A DNA stretch of 64,000 bases from Rhizoctonia solani (Eukaryota; Basidiomycota; Agaricomycetes; Cantharellales; Ceratobasidiaceae), in contig NC_057380.1 of the NCBI RefSeq assembly GCF_016906535.1, positions 372,001 to 436,000 on the forward strand, given 5' to 3'. The translations under genes were made by a program, and so were the position numbers. Positions 57,144 through 64,000 of this stretch are shown piece by piece. Each line of letters starts with the position of its first letter. Position 1 is the stretch's first letter. The notes beneath the pieces are model-generated. The model saw only the letters and a list, made by a program, of their open reading frames with translations. It searched no databases and was not told the DNA's origin.

Positions 57144-58947
57144 TTGGTGATAATCCGGAGGCAGCATTCCGGTGTTCTCATCCCCACTGGTATCGGACAT
57201 TGGGCCCCAGTCCCTAAGACCAACAATCAGTCAAACTTACCAACAGTTACGCTAGAGCTACTACTCACTGTGCTCGCTCAGGAACTACCATCCTCGACGC
57301 TCTGAGCTCGTCCTCGGTCATGTTGCCTCGGCTACCGGTGTCGACGACTAAGACCGCACGGCCTTTGGGATCAGGAGGAGGAACCATTTGATGAACGCGA
57401 GGATCGGCTTCGTCTTCCTGCGTGAGCGTGCTCAAGGCCTGATGGTGCATCTCGGGCCGACCGGTGCCTCCATACGCCGAAGCAGCACCAGTGGACGACT
57501 CACCCCCGCCACCACTCCCACTGACCGAGCTGGGTGGGTACATACTCATCGGGTACGTAGTTTGGGAAGGAGGGTTCTGATAATAGCTTCCCGTATACGC
57601 CGGATCGTTCGCCCACGGCTGATTGTTTGGTACCGAACTCTGGCCATCCCACCCTGGCCCACTGCTGGCAGGACCGTATCCGGCTGGAGGAACGTCGTAC
57701 GCCTTGGCCTCAGTGTTCAACAAGTCGACGCCCTCGCCTCTCTTTCTCCTCCGCATGAACCACCAGACGGCTGCGATAATCCAGGCAAGACCGATCACAA
57801 CGCCGCACACCGTTCCCGCAATGATCGGAGTTTTGGCCTTTCCTCCAGGATTGGATTCGGACGCTTCGCTCGCGGAAGATTGAAGGACTTGGACGTAGTC
57901 TACGTCGAGGTATTTGCCACCATTGGTGTTAGTGACTGTCAACTTGTGAGTACCTGGGCCAAGACCATCTGCGTAGTACTGATTGTGAACAGTTGTCAGG
58001 GTCCATCCTCAATCAAACGAAGACAAACGTACGAGTAACACTCGGGGATGATATCCGACCGTCGAACCATTCATGCTTACCGCTGGGTGATCATTGACCT
58101 GGACGTTGAAGGTCCCATGATCGTCCAGCGTGCCGCCGTAAAGATAAACCGCATTTCCTTCAAATTGGACAGATGCCGTGGCGCCGGCAACATTCGTCAC
58201 ACTACCTTGTGTTGGTCACATATAACTGGTCAAAACTAAAACACACTTACTGCTCGGTTTGCTGGTAGTAATCAACAACGTAAGTACTCGAAGTGCCCCA
58301 CTGCTGACCCGACGATGTATAGGACCAGGCAGGATCAGAGTCATCTATAGTTATGTTCTTGCCACTGCAAAGCCATTTTAATGAATTTGATACCAAGAGC
58401 CGGGAGCGTGCTTACACATCATCATTCGATGTCCAAGTGATGAAATCGATATCGACAAACGGTCGAGTGGTGCTCCCTCCGTTATCGTTGGTGAGTGTGA
58501 CGGTGTGAAGACCATCCGAGAGACCAGTCCTGGAGAATATGGGCTATGGACTGTGTCAACACAAAGGCCACACAAACAAACCAAACTTCACTTACGAATT
58601 GGTAAACTCCGTCAACACCATCCGGCTGTCGGGGTGCATAGCCATCGATCCTTTGAGCTTGTCCATTGTCGATAGTTACAATAAAATTCCCATGATTTCC
58701 TCTCTTGGCTCCAAATATCCATACGTCTGTGCCGTTGAACTGGAAGGTGGCCTAGATGCAAAGGATGAGATGAGCCGGAAACGAAGCGGGCTTTGCTTAC
58801 CTGAGATCCATCTGTCCTGCTAGAATGAAAGGTCTTGCCAAGATATCGGTCGGTATAGGGGTCTGCGGCCAGGTTGTATGAATCAAGCCATTGGCCCTGG
58901 TAGGTGATGAGGGGAGAGATGTCGTCTATGGTCACGTTGTACGGCAT
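57144..58947 (-). CDS. Gene A copy 2: two-domain single-pass membrane protein
   Basis: ATG 58947 (MPYNVTIDDISPLITYQ). Exon 1 ends SSRTDGSQ; exon 2 ATFQFNGTDVWIFGAKRGNH, then VTIDNGQAQRIDGYAP; exon 3 PIFSRTGLSDGLHTVTLTN and FVDIDFITWTSNDD; domain 2 GKNITIDDSDPAWSY, VTNVAGATASVQFEG, VYLYGGTLDDHGTF, YYADGLGPGTHKLTVTN and YLDVDYVQVL. TM helix GVVIGLAWIIAAVWWFM followed by RRRKR. The tail is Gly/Ser/Pro-rich, ends VVPERAQ, and splices (GTGAGT..TTAG) to SDTSGDENTGMLPPDYHQ. The final exon beyond 57144 is unresolved. No signal peptide seen. Lies upstream of gene B on the same strand. Confidence 0.7.
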
Positions 58948-59347
58948 GGTCGTGGTCGAGAGTAAACCAGCTGCTGCAAGCCCAGACTTGAACTTTTGAT
59001 TTCAATACCTAGACCCGTGCTGTGATTAACTGATTTATAAATTTAGATTTGGCAGCTAGGGCGTTCAGCTTTGAACCTCTGACAAGGGTGGAGCTCACCT
59101 AGGTAATTTTTTCTCCTATTTATTTATATTTATATAAATTTGGAGAACACCGTATTGTACCACACCCGCGCGCGAACACAGGAAGTGACCAAGCAGAGTC
59201 GTGATGGGCAAGAGATGGGGGTTAGAACAGAGCCCTTCCATTATTGTGTTGTTGGAACATGTCCGGGAAGCTCGGCCAGAAGGTGCGCGGCGTGATTCCT
59301 GATTGGCAGAAAAATGTCTACTTAAGCGCCCATATCACTTCTCAACA

Positions 59348-60085
59348 ATTGGAGTCTGGCACAGCCTATCTATTAGTTTGATGTCTTCCCGGCGGCATGA
59401 GATAAATAGCTTGGAGTGAGTAACGACGGAGGATGTGCCCCTGGAGACCTGCCAGAAAATTATCAACACTAACGCCGGCGGGCTGTTCCTGGAGAGTTAT
59501 CAATCCACGATGACGGCATTGGGGCCAGTGGCACAGGTGTATGTGTCATAGCTTGAGCCCGAGAGGCTGTGGCCTAGTGGTGCATAACGCGGGTGTGAAC
59601 AAGCACGATACTATTTGAACATATCTGCGGTCGCTAATCATAACTCTGTGACCTGAATCGGCCAATCCAGGTCACAAATGTTCGTCAATGCTTGATTCCG
59701 TACCAACTACACCTCTCGGATGGACGGATTCCATACTTGCCACCAGTCATTCAGTTTTGAGTTTGCCCCAACGCTCCCTTATATTTTTACATATAAATCA
59801 GTACAGAAAAGGCTATTATCGTATCAGACAATTATATGCAGTGCGACCCCTCGACTCTGTACCCCCATATATAACAGATAAGAGTGGGGATTTGCTCTCT
59901 TGTAAGCATTTGAAATATAGGAAGCATGCTTACTGATATGTATAGCCGCAGCTGAGAAATAGGCAGCATCTCCACCCGGCACTAAAAGAACCGGAGGAAA
60001 TGTTACGGGAATCTAGGAAATATATAAACGGACGCGCCCCTTCTCGAGAAAACTCGCCTCCATAACTGGCCCCCAATTGTCCTCA
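59348..60085. other. Spacer with one inverted repeat
   Basis: No coding frame of note. A 9-bp inverted repeat TGTGACCTG..CAGGTCACA (59647-59655 and 59668-59676, 12-nt loop) could fold as a hairpin. A GTGGCCTAGTGG word near 59572 resembles a tRNA A box but lacks a partner. Confidence 0.4.
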
Positions 60086-60757
60086 ATGTCACCACTCCCA
60101 AAGTTGAAGAAGTCCCGAGCTCCAAGACGTCCTCGGCCCATTTCCGTTGCTGTGCCTGCACAGAAGAGCACCAGGAGATCGAACCTCACATTTAGCGATA
60201 AGCTCCGTATCATTGATTTCTATCGAGAACATCAAGGTCTCCCCGGAGTCACCCAAGCCTCAGTGGTTCAACACTTTCGCGCCGAGTATCCTACCTTGAG
60301 CCAGTCCACACTCCCAAGCTATCTCTCGAAAGAGGAGCAGATTAGAGACTATATAAGGAAGAACCCGAATCGCCTGGCGTACAAGAAACCTACTCGAGTA
60401 GCCCTCCCCCAAATTGAACTGGCACTAACCGAATGGGTGCAGAATCGCGTGCGTCTGGGCCTTGGATTCACAGGCGACCTCCTTTGCGAACAAGGCCGCA
60501 AACTTTGTGAAGAGCTTGGTGTCCCTGATGACGAAAAGATTGCGTTTTCTCATGGCTGGTTGGATCGTTTCAAGGAGCGCTTAAGACTACGCGAGAGCTG
60601 GCCAAATAGAGAAGTGGCGTCAGCGCCTGTTGAGCAAGTCGCACCTGAGCGGGCACGCCTCCAGCAACTTTTGCCAAAATGTTCATTATCTGAAGGATCT
60701 GACCTTGACGAAAATGACCTACGATATGATCATCCAGAACGTCAGACCTCTGTTTGA
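60086..60757 (+). CDS. CENP-B/pogo-type DNA-binding protein without DDE domain
   Basis: ATG 60086 (MSPLPKLKKSRAPRRPRP): basic N-terminus, then a first helix-turn-helix (LTFSDKLRIIDFYREH, VTQASVVQHFRAEYP) and a second CENP-B-type HTH (YKKPTRVALPQIELALTEWV, GDLLCEQGRKLCEELGV, SHGWLDRFKERLRLRE). This is the N-terminal half of pogo/Tigger transposases and CENP-B proteins; the DDE catalytic half (start usually DETGL) is absent and the frame ends at 60757 after an acidic tail. It may be a transposase relic or a domesticated DNA-binding protein. 223 residues, no intron needed. Confidence 0.7.
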   Translation: MSPLPKLKKSRAPRRPRPISVAVPAQKSTRRSNLTFSDKLRIIDFYREHQGLPGVTQASVVQHFRAEYPTLSQSTLPSYLSKEEQIRDYIRKNPNRLAYKKPTRVALPQIELALTEWVQNRVRLGLGFTGDLLCEQGRKLCEELGVPDDEKIAFSHGWLDRFKERLRLRESWPNREVASAPVEQVAPERARLQQLLPKCSLSEGSDLDENDLRYDHPERQTSV

Positions 60758-61587
60758 TGTTCAAGCTGTGTTTCATCACTTCTCATGTTTCCACACAACC
60801 ATTTTATCTGATGTATTAATCTACGAATGTATACATTTATCCTTATTTACATCCGAACCATATCAGGCTGTATGCACTGTTAAATCTCAAAGTGATCATG
60901 CGACTGCTTGTGACTCCATTTGCACCTGTGGTCGAAAACCCCCCTCATTCTCGATAAGAACACCACCACTGATTTGAAAATTCATCAGTGTATCGGTTTG
61001 AAGGCGTAGCGCTGTATACTGATATAGTTTCGTGTGTATCATAAGCAAACTCTAACAAGTTGGAAGATATACCTTGCAGTCACATACTAGACGAAGTTCA
61101 ACTTAGAATACCCCGGGGCTTCGATCGTCGCGAGAGCTATCTATAGAGACTGTTGCCAGACTCAAGATACGAGGGTCGGCCGCGGCGCGCGGTCGCGCAC
61201 TGGGTAGTCCGGGGCACCGAGATGCAAGCAGAATTTGCGCGTCGGGTGTGTCACGCCTAACGATAGTAAGGATAGACAGGGGGGTGGAGAAGAGACTCCG
61301 TGAACGCCTGTCTGGGAGCATTCGGTCGGGTAGCATAAAATTGCACAGGCAAAGAATGAACTCACTTCGCAGTGACGGGCTGCACCTATGAAAATGGACG
61401 TAGTGTTAGTTGAGGACAGAACGGTCAATTATAAGTTATCGTTAAAAACCAAATTTTATTTCCTTTTCTACGCCTACACCAGTTAATCGAGACGAAAGAG
61501 GAAAAGTGGTGAGTCGTTAGGAGCATACGTGAGCTGTATGGCCAGCGCTACGAGGGAAGTTCTGCGGCCTAGCGGGGTGGCTCGTGT
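60758..61587. other. Intergenic, no gene recognised
   Basis: A GC-rich patch near 61170-61210 (GGCCGCGGCGCGCGGTCGCGC) and otherwise AT-rich DNA. No DDE transposase motif follows the CENP-B-type ORF in any frame I read. Confidence 0.4.
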
Positions 61588-62150
61588 TTATTTGATACTA
61601 AATACATCCCGATTCATGTGTTCGCGTATTATGCAATGGACACAACGCAACTTGTATATCGTCCCATTACATTGTAGTCTAGATCTAATATAGAGCTTGG
61701 CCCCAATGTGACCAAATAAGGATTTTTTTTTTAAAAGGTTGTATGTCAGAGCCTGCAACCCACCATTTTCCTGATACTGTGTGAAAGGTGGGTGTCCCCA
61801 TCGACATCCGTGCTTGGGAATCAAAATAGAGTCCTGTGTATAGCGTACACCAGGCTGTTTCTGGTTGGCATCATGACGCAAAAGAAAATAATATGTATCA
61901 GAATTAGACGATGTTTGAAACACAGGGGCGGCGCCTTCCTGCAGCCAGGTCCCCGTTCGTGCGCTCAGACGCACACCTTCAGCAATGAGCGTAGATATTG
62001 ATCGTGAAATCTAATTCAGCCGACGTATATCCCCGGCTGGGGGCCGGACCAATAGCCACGCATCCTTGGCACATGGTCGACCGCCTTGATGTTGATCGTA
62101 GATTGGTAAATGATCATACCGTTGCTATCGTTGTAGTATCCGATAATAGC
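61588..62150 (-). CDS. Hypothetical protein fragment, two possible exons
   Basis: A frame at 61974-61588 (VRLSARTGTWLQEGAAPVFQ, YYFLLRHDANQ, then HPPFTQYQENGG) seems preceded, across a possible short intron near 61990-62030, by IIGYYNDSNGMIIYQSTINI and GYWSGPQPGIYVG. The alternating hydrophobic pattern suggests a beta-rich domain. Neither start nor end is certain and I do not recognise the family. Confidence 0.3.
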
Positions 62151-62303
62151 TTCTTGACTAATTTAAACTACAGCTCCATAAAAATAACAACAACCGAACA
62201 AGCATAAGGTATTGATATAGTACACATATATGTCCGTTTCAACCATAACTGTGGTATAACCATAAAAAATTCTATCGTGCAGTAATTATCTAACCACAAT
62301 CTA

Positions 62304-64000
62304 CTACTTGAGGGCGCTCTTGAATTTGACCCACATCCCTCCCTGAGTGAACAGTCAGTACGTGGAATGGCAAGCTCCCGACTTTTGGGTACAACTCACA
62401 TGGGAATAAAGCGTGACAGCGCTCTTTGGCCAGATCTTCTCTAAAGGCTTCCTGCCGGTGCCTTGGGCCCATTCGGCAGGCGGGCAGGAACCCTCCGGAG
62501 CCGCGTTCATAGCCAGCTCAAAGCCGGTAAAGTTTTGTAATAACCGGGTGAGAACAAACGAAGCTTCGTTCAGTGCGAATTGCTGTCCAAGGCACTGTCA
62601 TATCAAGTCAAATCGATGAGACATTCATCAGCAAGCAATTATTGTACGCACAATTCTCGGTCCGGCGTTGAACGGGATAAATTTGAACGGGTCAGAGAGG
62701 ACTCGCTTGTGTCTGTGGTCAAGCCACCGCATCGGATCGAATAAATCGGCGTCTGGCCCCCACAGCTCGGGATCCCGCTGCATAAGCATAGTGCTATATA
62801 TCATCGACGCGTGCGGACCCGGCATATATAATGGCGTTTCAGTGGGCTTGGCGGGAAGAACGACTGAATGAGACGATGCTCGCTCATTCAGGGGCACAGA
62901 AGGGAAGAGGCGCAAAACTTCGTTGATAATGGCCCGTTCTGTCACAGAAAATAATGAGCTCGGAGATTCGTACCACCGGTAGTGAAAGAGTATTGCTTAC
63001 GATAGCGCATTTGCTTGATTTGGTCGTAGGTGGGTGCCGCTGACTCGCCTACGGTATCCAACACTTCTGCACGCGCGCGTTCCATGACTTCTGGGTGCAT
63101 TGCAAGAAGGTATACTGAGAATGTCAACAGGCTAGCGGTCTAGGTTATCTGGGTTAGCATTTATGTGCGCTTAGAAGTAGTTAGTTCGGGACTAACCGTG
63201 TCACGCGCGGCCAGTAGAATATTAATGAGCTCGTTTGCAATCATCTTCCTATCTAAAAAAGGGAATGAGCACAGGTGTAATACATATGAAGAGTAACCGC
63301 ATGCTATTCACCATCCGTGCTGGATACCAAATGGTCGATGAAAGTATCCCCAGCTGGCTGCTTCTCGTCTCCTCCGCTCCGCAGCCACGAATCTCTCCGG
63401 CCGAACGCTTGGTCGAGCAAGGGCTGTCACAGAGTCAGTCTATCGGGCATTTAGAGTTCAAAATATCTGCAGTACGTACCTGGATCCAGAAATCTATTTC
63501 ATTTCTGTAAGGTCGTGCCTTGTCTGCCAAAAGCTCCGCCGCTGGCCACAGGTGTTTGCCGAGACGACTCCGAATGGGGAGAAGGATAAGAGCCTTTTCA
63601 AATGCGCTCACAAAGCTACCATATCCACCTGCAATTGTGATGAATCTGTCAGCATCGTGCGGGCTACTATCTCCGAATCATAGGGGCTTACCCTCTGCGA
63701 GTGTGCCCTTCGGTCCCATCTTGGCCTGACCTGCAATTGGGAGCGGAAGATCCAGGGTATTAAGATCTGATGCTCCGAAGAGGAAATCTCCAGCTGCGTC
63801 CATGGTAAACCGGGACTGTTTAACCAAGTGAGAATACAGCAACTGATTGGTTAGAACCTTCTTGCTCACAAATACGTCCTGTGCATCGCATGCAACATCC
63901 CTGCCTTCATGGTTGTGGAATATTGAAAGCACCTTCTGGGTATACCGATCGTAGAGATGGAAGTCGGAGATTCGCTCTCGAGCAAAGAAGGGGCGCGCCA
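62304..64000 (-). CDS. Cytochrome P450, CYP63-like, 5' end off the window
   Basis: A heme-thiolate monooxygenase, by family ER-bound and NADPH-CPR dependent, oxidising alkanes, fatty acids or xenobiotics. Exons from the right edge: [16 protein letters not shown], then [62 protein letters not shown] with [11 protein letters not shown], then [25 protein letters not shown] (I-helix ARDTT), [14 protein letters not shown], and [19 protein letters not shown] (K-helix ExxR as EVLR). The heme loop FNAGPRI/CLGQQFA has its Cys just after a short intron (donor GTGCGT, acceptor ACAG, near 62660-62597). The C-terminus [12 protein letters not shown] with TAG at 62304 is typical of CYP63. Frame appears intact in all exons read. 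Confidence 0.85.

Larger units (their letters stand above)
54670..59347. repeat. Duplicated A/B unit, copy 2
   Basis: Counterpart of 7114-11766 in the same orientation. Its left edge coincides to the base with the end of the E LTR, so the original left boundary of the duplication may have been removed by that insertion. Confidence 0.9.

Noticed and set aside
59564..59625. tRNA-like GTGGCCTAGTGG word
   Set aside because: An A-box-like match only; no B box or cloverleaf in the next 90 nt.
1..64000. CRISPR array, bacterial operon, secondary-metabolite cluster or defence island
   Set aside because: No spaced direct repeats, no Shine-Dalgarno gene strings and no synthase genes. The single P450 and transporter are unlinked to biosynthetic genes.

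Overview
The window looks like nuclear DNA of a filamentous basidiomycete, most likely an agaricomycete such as Rhizoctonia. This is inference. The cellular genes are split by many introns of roughly 45-60 nt, there is a CYP63-type P450, and most of the DNA is chromodomain Ty3/Gypsy (Tf1/Tf2/sushi-like) retrotransposon. No tool was run; splice models were read by eye from GT..AG sites, phase and family conservation.

Left flank (1-12580): a partial gene for a two-domain membrane protein, runs off the window (minus). An ITR-type sugar/inositol transporter follows (1931-4032, minus), then two weak hypothetical ORFs. Next is a 4.65-kb unit carrying two related genes, A and B, each with two extracellular beta-type domains, one TM helix and a cytoplasmic tail. 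Right flank (54670-64000): a second copy of the same unit, a truncated CENP-B/pogo-type DNA-binding protein, one hypothetical fragment and a partial CYP63-like P450 (minus, runs off the right end).

The two copies of the A/B unit are separated by about 43 kb dominated by a transposon nest that can be unpicked base by base from 5-bp target-site duplications (TSDs). Outermost is E (plus). Its 3' LTR (25610-54669) holds solo LTR R. R holds complete element Z (26513-53199). Z's 3' LTR holds element G (33307-53174, minus). G's pol holds element H (34121-47533). H's gag holds the youngest element N (35491-41894) and a solo LTR. The left half of the nest holds two minus-strand elements of another type (W1 in W2) with long LTRs and a TTGGTGA primer site. 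W1 carries a long decayed coding region that I cannot assign.

The G/H/N family shows a consistent replication programme. A 13-nt sequence just 3' of the 5' LTR is the exact reverse complement of a stretch about 35 nt after the LTR TATA box (Tf1-type self-priming). Gag and pol are joined by a -1 frameshift at GGGAAAA next to the gag stop. Pol is PR-RT-RNaseH-IN-chromodomain, and its stop codon lies inside the 3' LTR. Z self-primes with a different 13-mer. Z has lost its protease and RT catalytic Asp residues through CpG transitions, mostly TCG to TTG.

The most novel-looking objects are a 173-bp element present twice (25305-25477 and 53207-53379) with LTR-like TG..CA ends, 5-bp TSDs and a fused tRNA D-arm/T-arm, and the W1 coding region. 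Single-base deletions recur everywhere, even in near-identical young copies and in the transporter, so uncorrected assembly errors are a serious alternative to real decay.
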